From: Nemertoderma westbladi
Lineage: Eukaryota > Xenacoelomorpha > Nemertodermatida > Nemertodermatidae
DNA length: 27,136 nucleotides
Assembly (NCBI GenBank): GCA_032718475.1
Contig: JAUCBJ010003841.1
Location: 1-27,136 of the forward strand
Reading direction: 5' to 3'
Within the stretch, counting starts at the first letter, position 1, and each line of letters starts with the position of its first letter. A program made the translations under genes and the position numbers. Positions 10,133 through 19,071 of the stretch are shown here, piece by piece. A model generated the notes under the pieces. It ran no database searches, was not told the origin of the DNA, and saw nothing but the letters and a program-made list of their open reading frames with translations.

Positions 10133-10522
10133 GGTCTTGTAGACCACCCGGGGCTGAAGGGCGAGTTGGTATATTACAATACCCGACACCTGGTGGACAG
10201 AGAGGTTGACACACCGTACAAGCGATGGGAGAAACAGGAGGTGTATAGGGTTGAGGAGAGGAGACTAGAGGAGGTCGCCAGGAGAGAGAGAAGGGAGGCA
10301 ACTGGCAGAGAGGCAGATATAAGGGGAGGGGAGTACGAGTTCGAATCCCAAGACTTGGAGGAGTTGAGGTGGGGATCGGAGACCTCAGGCGAGTTTCAGC
10401 TGGGGCACAAACTGGGTTGGATGGAAGAGACACCGATACAGTCTACATCGGGGCTGCAAGGAATGCCGATGCCCGCGGGGTCTGAGGGCGACTTTGGAAG
10501 GAAGGTAGACCGAGGGAGGTAG
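10133..10522 (+). CDS. Open frame A in duplicated segment copy 2
   Basis: Identical in translation to 6247-6636: an Arg/Glu-rich protein segment with no ATG near its 5' end and no recognised family. Because the copies are almost identical, its openness here is not independent evidence of selection. It precedes frame B by 14 nt. Confidence 0.35.
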   Translation, partial: GLVDHPGLKGELVYYNTRHLVDREVDTPYKRWEKQEVYRVEERRLEEVARRERREATGREADIRGGEYEFESQDLEELRWGSETSGEFQLGHKLGWMEETPIQSTSGLQGMPMPAGSEGDFGRKVDRGR

Positions 10523-10536
10523 AAGGGTGGAAGGCC

Positions 10537-10944
10537 ATGGGCGAATACCAGGCCAGAAAGGGACACAGTGGATCAACCGGGATCCCGGTTCCGATAGAGA
10601 GGATCGGCCACTCGGACACGGACTGGGTGGACAGGAGTGTGGTGACAGCCAGCGGGGCGAAAGCCTTCTGGGACGCACCCGGCAAACGGACCTGGGAGCA
10701 TGGGGAGCCGGTAATGGACTTCGTGGCAAACATGATCCGACTGCGCGAGCAACCGGGGATGGCACCACGGGTAGTGTTTGGAGAAACGATACCGAGGGAG
10801 GAGGAGGACGTCTATATGGGTAGGGAGGACAACGTCGAGATGTTTGCCTACCAGCGGCTCCACAGACCCAGGAGGCTACGTGGAGCCAAGGACGACTTTG
10901 GGCGAGAGACACTGAAGACGGTTTCGATTACCGTGGGAGACTAA
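10537..10944 (+). CDS. Open frame B in duplicated segment copy 2: unknown, 135 aa
   Basis: Same protein as 6651-7058. The one substitution seen within it (10728, G to A) is silent in this frame. The ATG is in GGCCATGGG. It lies between A and the zinc-knuckle frame C, each step being -1. Function unknown; a Gag-like role is a guess from context. Confidence 0.4.
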   Translation: MGEYQARKGHSGSTGIPVPIERIGHSDTDWVDRSVVTASGAKAFWDAPGKRTWEHGEPVMDFVANMIRLREQPGMAPRVVFGETIPREEEDVYMGREDNVEMFAYQRLHRPRRLRGAKDDFGRETLKTVSITVGD

Positions 10945-10985
10945 CCCATCAGCAAAAGAACTGTCTATACCATTACCAGAAGGGG

Positions 10986-11432
10986 ATGACGTGTCTTTGC
11001 TGCCGCGAGTCTACGCACAGGATGTGCGCGTGCCTAAGGTTGCACCACGGGTGTTCGAAGTGCAAGTTTAGGGGGCACTTTGAGTGCCAGTGTGACTGGA
11101 TGGAGGACGAGGAGAAGTTTCGCACTTTCGAGGAGTGGGCCGACGTCGGAGTCATGACACGACAAAGGATGAAGGCCCAGGAGTTCCGTTGGGGCTTCTT
11201 CAACATTAATCTAAAAGCCCACCAGCAGATCACCAAGAGGAGACTACCATTCATGTATCAAGAGGTAGCGACAGCGGCATCATACGGAGGGGTCATCAAC
11301 ACCCAAAGATATCTGGATAGATGGACACCAGAAAATAGGATAGAATTCAGGGATTTTCTGGCGGAACATGTGGCGCGTGCGATGAAAATGATCTTGTGGG
11401 ACGCTACCAGGGGGAAACAGGAGGGACACTGA
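10986..11432 (+). CDS. Cys/His-rich zinc-knuckle protein, 148 aa, Gag-like (tentative)
   Basis: The N-terminal ~35 residues carry twelve Cys/His-dense positions: CLCC, THRMCAC, LHHGC and then the knuckle C-SK-C-KFRG-H-FECQ-C, which fits CX2CX4HX4C with the usual Gly before His. Such knuckles bind single-stranded nucleic acid and are common in retroelement Gag proteins. The rest is mixed charged (EEKFRTFEEWADVG, LAEHVARAMKMILWD), probably helical. The frame is open upstream to 10824, overlapping B by about 120 nt. No protease, reverse transcriptase or integrase follows. It could also be a cellular zinc-binding protein. Family not recognised. Confidence 0.45.
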   Translation: MTCLCCRESTHRMCACLRLHHGCSKCKFRGHFECQCDWMEDEEKFRTFEEWADVGVMTRQRMKAQEFRWGFFNINLKAHQQITKRRLPFMYQEVATAASYGGVINTQRYLDRWTPENRIEFRDFLAEHVARAMKMILWDATRGKQEGH

Positions 11433-11548
11433 GTGGGACCACCTGCGAAGCGATACCGTGAGTTAATAACACCCGTGCCCAAAGAACCAACAATGGGGCT
11501 TGGTAAGACTGTATCAGCGAGGAAGCGACCCAGGCAGGACGACGGTAG

Positions 11549-12285
11549 GGGTAAGGAACTTAGATGGTTCCTGGAGGGTCCGGGAGGAGCAATATAGAAC
11601 TCTAGGACTGATTACAGGCGATGTCAATGTGCCTGGAAGGCACCGCATGGACAAACCAGTACAATAATTCCTAAGTGCAATTAACCAAGTGCAATTAGTA
11701 TGTACGTAGGTAATCAATCAATATTAGAGAAAGTATAATATATGTACTATAGTCAGATATAACCTTTTCCAATTAGCTACTGGGACTGGGGACTAATTGA
11801 CTGAAACAGGAGGACGAGACATTAGACGGAACTCACTTCTTGAGTGTGATGGCATAAATGAGAATGTGAGGCCCAACAGAAGTGAGTGGGGATAAAACGG
11901 GTTGAGTATGGGAGGAGCATGGGGAGGAGGTATTAGGGTATGGGGAAGCAAAAGGGTGCGAGATTCAAGCGTGTGGAGCGGGCATGGAGGGGGATGAGTC
12001 CTAAGGGACTAGTGAGAGAGATAGGGACAACAACGTCTGAAAGATAAAATTGTGTGAGGAGTGAGGGTGATTGTCTAAAACAGAGATGCAAGATGCCTTG
12101 GTACAGCGTAGCTCGCAGATGTACCAAGGATGGGTAGTGAAAACAGGCCCATGGGGGCCAGCCTGGAAAGCTGACCCTGAGAAGATAATTCCACCCCACA
12201 TCCAATATTAGATTGGATTCCAGCGAAATTGAAGCACACTTAAGGTTGATGCTATCTTTTTACCGGGAAGATAGCATGGGGGGAG
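11549..12285. other. Purine-rich noncoding stretch after the duplicated segment
   Basis: No convincing gene. The + strand is purine-rich from about 11800 to 12180. Two short inverted repeats lie near its end: ATCCAAT...ATTGGAT at about 12199-12217, and ATGCTATCTT...AAGATAGCAT around 12249-12276. The second sits just before a CATGGGGGGAG tract. Open frames on the - strand (11933-12205) are uncharacteristic and probably fortuitous. Confidence 0.4.
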
Positions 12286-12790
12286 TGTAAGCGGATTCAA
12301 TTCCCTGCACTACCCAGCGGAAAATGGGCGAAGTGGCTTTTTACCAATTACAGTTGGGAAGGTGACATTACCAATATAATGTCACCTAATAACCAACTCA
12401 GGCAACACACACTGCCAGCCACGTATAGAGTTGAGAGGCCATAAGCCATCTCAGGGGACAAAGGGGCTAGCAATTGGGGACAGTGGCAACAGGGAGTGGC
12501 GAGATGGAAATTAATTAGGTTAGCCAATGATGGGAGGGGAAAACAGGTGATTGGAACTCATCTATTGGCCAGGCCGCTCAGTACAGTAGGAGTAACTAAT
12601 ATGTGTTAGCAATATAATCATTGTACTTGTTGATTATGATTCAGTTGGTATCTGTAGAGTTGTGAGACCGGAACGGTTTTTAACCGTCGTCATTACCGTG
12701 CTATTATATTCTGACTGTGCTATTATTATGTTCTGACATTATAACAACTGACACTAAAAACTCAGTTATTCCAACGGCCTTCGGCCTCAA
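12277..12790 (+). mobile_element. Possible polypurine tract and LTR start (tentative)
   Basis: CATGGGGGGAG at about 12275-12285 is followed by TGTAAGCGGATTCAA at 12286. This resembles the polypurine-tract/TG junction at a retrotransposon 3' LTR. The Gag-like frames upstream in the same orientation are compatible. But no pol region, no second LTR in the window and no clear CA end are seen (a candidate end lies around 12790), so this stays a suggestion. Confidence 0.25.
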
Positions 12791-13392
12791 TATTCAGACT
12801 ACAGCCTTTCAGCAGCCTACGGACGCGGCGACGCATATAGTACCAAACAACACACCAGTCGGGGTTTAGAAACCAACTACTGGATCCCGTCACTCAAACA
12901 ATATAAATTCAAATTTCATCTACAAACGCAACCACAAAAATTCATTACTAACAACACCATTAGGTATTAATAAGTTAACTATTTCCTTTATAAAATACCA
13001 AAAACATAAAATGATACCACTAATATTAATTAAAACACCACTAACCGACACTGCAAAATATTTGGCCACGCTATAGTGACGCCACTTACCGGTAGCACAC
13101 TACAGCATTTCTGCTGCACTGCTTATGCAAGCAGTGAAATTGCGCTTTACATCACTTTTTTCAGTTGCTGTCAATTTGCGCAACAGCTAGGAATGAGTAG
13201 GCTCTAGATTTATTGATGATATACCCATTGCCTTCTAAAATCACACAAAACATTTACTATATAGGCTACTTCCATAAAGGTAGATCTTCCTGGACTATTG
13301 GCTGATGGTTGATACACATCCATGAATATAATAATCCATAAGATGAAGTGAAGTAAAGTTATCGGATAACGTGAAATTCAAAACACCATCGG
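12791..13392. other. AT-rich noncoding stretch
   Basis: No gene recognised. A near-palindrome CACTGCTT-ATGC-AAGCAGTG is present at about 13116-13136. The stretch ends where the 25-bp array begins. Confidence 0.4.
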
Positions 13393-16070
13393 GGGCAACT
13401 CGAAGGCTCATCTCCCATGCCAACTAGAAGGCTCATCTCCCATGCCAACTAGAAGGCTCATCTCCCATGCCAACTAGAAGGATCATCTCCCTTGCCAACT
13501 CGAAGGCTCATCTCCCTTGCCAACTAGAAGGCTCATCTCCCATGCCAACTAGAAGGCTCATCTCCCTTGCCAACTAGAAGGCTCATCTCCCTTGCCAACT
13601 CGAAGGCTCATCTCCCATGCCAACTAGAAGGTTCATCTCCCATGCCAACTAGAAGGCTCATCTCCCTTGCCAACTCGAAGGCTCATCTCCCATGCCAACT
13701 AGAAGGCTCATCTCCCTTGCCAACTCGAAGGCTCATCTCCCTTGCCAACTAGAAGGCTCATCTCCCATGCCAACTAGAAGGCTCATCTCCCTTGGCAACT
13801 CGAAGGCTCATCTCCCTTGGCAACTCGAAGGCTCATCTCCCTTGGCAACTCGAAGGCTCATCTCCCTTGGCAACTCGAAGGCTCATCTCCCTTGGCAACT
13901 CGAAGGCTCATCTCCCATGCCAACTCGAAGGCTCATCTCCCTTGGCAACTCGAAGGCTCATCTCCCTTGGCAACTCGAAGGCTCATCTCCCTTGGCAACT
14001 CGAAGGCTCATCTCCCTTGGCAACTCGAAGGCTCATCTCCCTTGGCAACTCGAAGGCTCATCTCCCTTGGCAACTCGAAGGCTCATCTCCCATGCCAACT
14101 AGAAGGTTCATCTCCCTTGCCAACTCGAAGGCTCATCTCCCTTGGCAACTCGAAGGCTCATCTCCCATGCCAACTAGAAGGCTCATCTCCCTTGCCAACT
14201 CGAAGGCTCATCTCCCATGCCAACTAGAAGGTTCATCTCCCTTGCCAACTCGAAGGCTCATCTCCCTTGGCAACTCGAAGGCTCATCTCCCTTGCCAACT
14301 AGAAGGCTCATCTCCCATGCCAACTAGAAGGCTCATCTCCCTTGGCAACTCGAAGGCTCATCTCCCATGCCAACTAGAAGGCTCATCTCCCATGCCAACT
14401 AGAAGGCTCATCTCCCTTGCCAACTCGAAGGCTCATCTCCCTTGCCAACTCGAAGGCTCATCTCCCTTGCCAACTCGAAGGCTCATCTCCCTTGCCAACT
14501 CGAAGGCTCATCTCCCTTGGCAACTCGAAGGTTCATCTCCCTTGGCAACTCGAAGGCTCATCTCCCTTGGCAACTCGAAGGCTCATCTCCCTTGGCAACT
14601 CGAAGGCTCATCTCCCTTGGCAACTCGAAGGCTCATCTCCCTTGCCAACTAGAAGGCTCATCTCCCTTGGCAACTCGAAGGCTCATCTCCCTTGCCAACT
14701 AGAAGGCTCATCTCCCTCGGCAACGCGAAGGCTCATCTCCCTTGGCAACGCGAAGGCTCATCTCCCTTGGCAACGCGAAGGCTCATCTCCCTTGGCAACT
14801 CGAAGGCTCATCTCCCTTGCCAACTAGAAGGCTCATCTCCCTTGCCAACTCGAAGGCTCATCTCCCTTGGCAACTCGAAGGCTCATCTCCCTTGCCAACT
14901 AGAAGGCTCATCTCCCTTGGCAACTCGAAGGCTCATCTCCCTTGCCAACTAGAAGGCTCATCTCCCTTGGCAACTAGAAGGCTCATCTCCCTCGGCAACG
15001 CGAAGGCTCATATCCCTTGGCAACTAGAAGGCTCATCTCCCTTGGCAACGCGAAGGCTCATCTCCCTTGGCAACTCGAAGGCTCATCGCCCTTGCCAACT
15101 AGAAGGCTCATCTCCCTTGGCAACTCGAAGGCTCATCTCCCTTGCCAACTAGAAGGCTCATCTCCCTTGGCAACTAGAAGGCTCATCTCCCTCGGCAACG
15201 CGAAGGCTCATCTCCCTTGGCAACTAGAAGGCTCATCTCCCTTGGCAACGCGAAGGCTCATCTCCCTTGGCAACTCGAAGGCTCATCTCCCTTGGCAACT
15301 CGAAGGCTCATCTCCCTTGGCAACTCGAAGGCTCATCTCCCTTGCCAACTAGAAGGCTCATCTCCCTTACCAACTCGAAGGCTCATCTCCCTTGCCAACT
15401 CGAAGGCTCATCTCCCATGCCAACTAGAAGGCTCATCTCCCTTGGCAACTAGAAGGCTCATCTCCCTTGGCAACGCGAAGGCTCATCTCCCTTGACAACT
15501 CGAAGGCTCATCTCCCTTGCCAACTAGAAGGCTCATCTCCCTTGGCAACTCGAAGGCTCATCTCCCTTGCCAACTAGAAGGCTCATCTCCCTTGGCAACT
15601 CGAAGGCTCATCTCCCTTGCCAACTAGAAGGCTCATCTCCCTTGGCAACTCGAAGGCTCATCTCCCTTGCCAACTAGAAGGCTCATCTCCCTTGGCAACT
15701 CGAAGGCTCATCTCCCTTGCCAACTAGAAGGCTCATCTCCCTTACCAACTTGAAGGCTCATCTCCCTTGCCAACTAGAAGGCTCATCTCCCTTGGCAACT
15801 CGAAGGCTCATCTCCCTTGCCAACTCGAAGGCTCATCTCCCTTGGCAACTCGAAGGCTCATCTCCCTTGCCAACTAGAAGGCTCATCTCCCTTGGCAACT
15901 CGAAGGCTCATCTCCCTTGCCAACTAGAAGGCTCATCTCCCTTGGCAACTAGAAGGCTCATCTCCCTTACCAACTCGAAGGCTCATCTCCCTTGCCAACT
16001 CGAAGGCTCATCTCCCTTGCCAACTCGAAGGCTCATCGCCCTTGCCAACTTGAAGGCTCATCTCCCTTGG
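13393..16070. repeat. 25-bp minisatellite, about 107 units, no net indel
   Basis: The unit core is GAAGGCTCATCTCCCTTGGC followed by AACTC. GAAGGCTCA at 13402 and at 16052 are separated by exactly 106 x 25 bp, and intermediate units stay in phase. Variants concentrate at two sites: (A/T)TG(C/G)CAAC and T(A/C)G or GCG. Higher-order structure is visible: 14941-15090 and 15141-15290 share the same order of variants (200-bp period), and 15530-15720 alternates two variants (50-bp dimer). Because 25 is not a multiple of three, the same 25-residue peptide cycles in all frames; units with CTAG give stops. Long frames here (up to 286 codons) are a by-product. Confidence 0.95.
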
Positions 16071-16079
16071 CTGTAAGGC

Positions 16080-16275
16080 CACTCAAACTCCCAAGGTCTA
16101 ATACTCTCACTATCTAAGAATTTTCATTACTCCCCCAGATTATTCCAAGTTCCCATTACAGCTGGGGGGCTGGAGCTATTTCAGAGTAACAGATTAACGA
16201 ACACTGGGCTGTTTCTTATCGGGGTTCGAACTCACGACCTTCTGCTTTGAAGATTGACGCTCTAAACACGAACGT
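16080..16275 (-). mobile_element. tRNA-derived SINE
   Basis: On the - strand, from about 16275: a tRNA-like head with TTTAGAGCG (A-box region), an anticodon-like stem TCTTC...GAAGG, and GTGAGTTCGAACCCC, a good B box for RNA polymerase III (complement at about 16223-16237). A unique body follows (GCTGTAATGGGAACTTGG, GGGGGAGTAATG). This layout is typical of tRNA-head SINEs. It is not an intact tRNA gene: the anticodon loop is short and no acceptor stem is seen. Confidence 0.65.
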
Positions 16276-18783
16276 TGCATATCGATATCCAAAGAAAGGT
16301 TCGATATTTGATATATGATATATTCTGTATTTAAGATGTACAAAAAAATACATAGTATATTAAATTTAAATCACACTAAAGTGTAAGTAATTATTAAAAA
16401 ACCACACCCCCCAACATGATCAGTGCATCAGGTCTAACCCAACGATCCCACCACGATTTAGATATCCCCCGCTAAGAGGCGCATACCTCCTACAATTCGC
16501 TACCATGTGAACGTGGATTTGGGTGTGGCTTAGCAGGCTATCAACCTCCCAGTATTGTGTTCTAGTCATCTCAAGCAGAAGGTCATGCATGAATGAGTGA
16601 CGTTTAGATTAATGCTACTATTATGCAGGCAATGCAATCTCTAGTGAGTAGCTAACATTACACGTCTTTGTCTTAGTATTATTAAGCCTTGAGGTAACTA
16701 TAGTTTAGTATCTTTAATATACAATCAATATCTTGGTCCGTAAGCAATTATTCAGGGAAATGGCCTGGTTGGACTAATGGCATGCCAAATACTTCTTAAT
16801 AAAGTAGGGATTTGCAATTGAAATCGATATGTGTTTGCTAAATGAGTCTCACCTCTATTGAACGTGCATAAGGCTTTGATTCCCTATTGAAGGTTCGGTT
16901 ACTGGTGTTTATTACAAAATGCCCTGATTAAGGCTCTATACTAAGTATACTGGGGGGGGGGGGTATGGGTGTAACTGAACCATCACTGGTAGCCAACCAT
17001 CCCCAGAGTTTCTTATAAGAGGATTAAGTCTTAGTTGGGCCCTGATTAATAAGAACTGGGTACTCTCTCATAGCTGCTAGTTTGTTGCTACCCGTTCTAT
17101 CATAAAGTTTAGTAGGAATACCGTAATCTGAATTCCTGTTGAGTCAGCGAGCTTTACGGTTCGGAAATTTTTCACACCGGTCACTTATCAAGATCAAACA
17201 ACAGGAGAGAAGGCATTTTACGAGAGCATAAAAATACTGCTAGGCAGTTTACTTCTACATATCTGGTGGGTTGATATTACTGGGATTACAATGACAGTAT
17301 TTATTATCAAGCCATGATATATTATTAGTTGTTATTAAATTTTTTTAGAGTGTAATAGTAGTATTCATTATTATTAGAATATACTTTTATAATCTAAATA
17401 AATAACTAAAATAGATTGCTGATTTATAATTGTAATGTACGTTCTTTATATTAATAATTTATTTAATAAACAAATTATAGACTTTTAGAAATGTATAGCG
17501 ACTGTTATGACACCTCATTGATTTTCGAGTAAACTCCCCCGTTCTGGTGGTGGGGGGTCCCATTGCTGCACAAAGCCCAACCCAAATCAATCAATCAGGC
17601 AAGCCAATACAACATCAGCTATTTCGGAATAAAAGTAAATTTACGGTCTACTGACCAACACATGTCCCCTGCCCAGTAATTGCTGAATATTTCGTGTTGT
17701 ATGTGGATTGATTGATTGCTATTAAATTTCACCCTTTTTGTGGTTTTCTATGGATTCCATCAATTGTGATTGGCGGGCTCCGCTTCATATATTATGGGAT
17801 TAAACTTGGGTTTATCACTCGCGATAATTGTAAAATTTTGTGATAGGGCCTACCATTTCTTTATATATATTTTCAGTATAATATTTTATTCCGAAAGCCT
17901 CTTTCGTGGGGCTAGACTGCTGTGAACTGATCTCTTACCGCATCAGGGTTGGTTATCATTTAGTTTCATTTATTTTTGGTAATTACATATAAATTAATTA
18001 CATTACATTAATAAAGAAGTAGGGTGCTATACAGGTTCTACAATCGAATTGTGCCGTAAATTACTACACTAGATCTATTTAAATTAATTTATTGGGCCAT
18101 TCCCATTTTGAAGTGTTTTTGTCTAGTCGTATTTATCTTTTTATGATCAATGGACTGCAATAACATTTTATTGGGTTTCCACTCAAGTTAGTCACGAGAA
18201 GTCAGTCCTCTTGTGCATTATATATTATAGCAAACACCAATGTTTCTATATGGCGATAAGAAATTATCAAATATTCAGACTATAGAAATCATAAGCCAGT
18301 AACATATTACATATAATTAGAAAGTTGTTTACTTATGGCGCCAGTTTGTTTGTATACTTGCGATAAGTGTTACAATAATTACTAAACTATACCTATATTT
18401 AGTATTCTTACGTCGTATCATATGTTATCTTATTAGGATCTTTTAATGCAAAATTTGGAGTTCCCTCTACCAACCAACCCTGTTAATCTAGTAATTAAAA
18501 ATCCAGGCGGAATTAACTATAACAAAATAATTATACTGGTACTTGATTAAAATGATTATTGATTAAAACTTATAAAGATAACATATTATTTTAATAATTT
18601 CTTTAATTTTCAATATTCGTTTAAACTTGCTTGTAGGAATTTTACGATATTTTAAGGATTTTCCTCAACTACTTTCGTTTTCAACTTCCAGTAATTTTAT
18701 GTGGATATTGATTATCTTTACATATCATCTCAATTATTTTGCATTTTCTGTTATTATTTTGTGATATATATTTGAAGATATTT
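16276..18783. other. Upstream region of Wnt: AT-rich, no gene recognised
   Basis: No coding region with recognisable similarity. Contents: a G12 run at 16952-16963, AATCAATCAATC at about 17586-17597 facing GATTGATTGATTG at about 17706-17718, and much AT-rich sequence. An open frame without ATG at 17132-17317 is probably chance. Promoter and transcription start of Wnt must lie here or further upstream, but no core element could be picked with confidence. Confidence 0.4.
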
Positions 18784-18830
18784 ATGAACTGATTTATTTC
18801 TATACCGGAATATCAATAAATACAATGTGA
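18784..18830 (+). promoter_or_regulatory. Two minimal upstream ORFs before the Wnt start (conditional on the 5' UTR)
   Basis: Within 85 nt upstream of the Wnt ATG there are two ATGs with almost immediate stops: ATG-AAC-TGA at 18784-18792 and a start-stop ATG-TGA at 18825-18830. Neither is in frame with Wnt. If the transcript begins upstream of them, such elements commonly lower initiation at the main ATG. The transcription start is not visible, so this is conditional. Confidence 0.3.
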
Positions 18831-18865
18831 ACGGAATCTTTAACTCTGCGTTAACATTCGTAACA

Positions 18866-19071
18866 ATGAGATTAGTAACGTTGTTATTGTTGTCCAGCTT
18901 CAGTCAGATTGTCGACTTTGGTAGTGCCTATAGTTTCCGCCCTCTTATTCGACAATTACTCAGTGAACATGGACAATTATCCGATATGGTAAATGTAACT
19001 GCAGCTACTAAAGACGAAACAACAACTGCGCAGATTACAGTCATCGATGACAAACCGAAAATCCACTGGTG
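18866..19071 (+). CDS. Wnt: Wnt exon 1: signal peptide and variable N-terminus
   Basis: Encodes residues 1-68 and the first two bases of Trp69. [12 protein letters not shown] begins a signal peptide with likely cleavage near GSA-Y. The rest is a low-conservation linker with no cysteine and one sequon (N43-V-T). It ends in HWW, the WW motif common just before the Wnt core. The donor is GTAAGA at 19072 (phase 2); reading on gives TAA at 19073, so splicing is required. An in-frame GTG at 18827 would add 13 residues but is not a plausible animal start. Confidence 0.9.

Larger units (their letters stand above)
9261..11548. repeat. 2288-bp duplicated segment, copy 2
   Basis: Second copy of 5375-7662. 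It begins immediately at the end of the 57-bp array and is followed by unique sequence (GGGTAAGGAACTTAG). This copy keeps the longer zinc-knuckle open frame. Together with the intervening array the period is 3886 bp, so the pair can be read as a tandem duplication with a minisatellite at its junction. Confidence 0.93.

Noticed and set aside
5375-11548. The two 2288-bp repeats as LTRs of one retrotransposon with the array as its interior
   Set aside because: Ends lack TG...CA, no target-site duplication is seen at the outer edges, no primer-binding site or polypurine tract adjoins them, and the repeats themselves contain the coding frames.
13567-16076. Long open frames (up to 286 codons) across the 25-bp array as a repetitive protein gene
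   Set aside because: The same 25-residue peptide appears in all three frames because 25 is not divisible by three, and frames end wherever a CTAG variant occurs. No start, splice or codon-bias signal supports translation.
16205-16275. Intact tRNA gene on the - strand
   Set aside because: The B box is good but there is no acceptor stem and the anticodon loop is a base short; the following body sequence fits a SINE.
17132-17317. 61-codon open frame without ATG upstream of Wnt, with a hydrophobic stretch
   Set aside because: No similarity recognised, no start codon, and the length is within chance for this many frames; flanking splice sites are not convincing.
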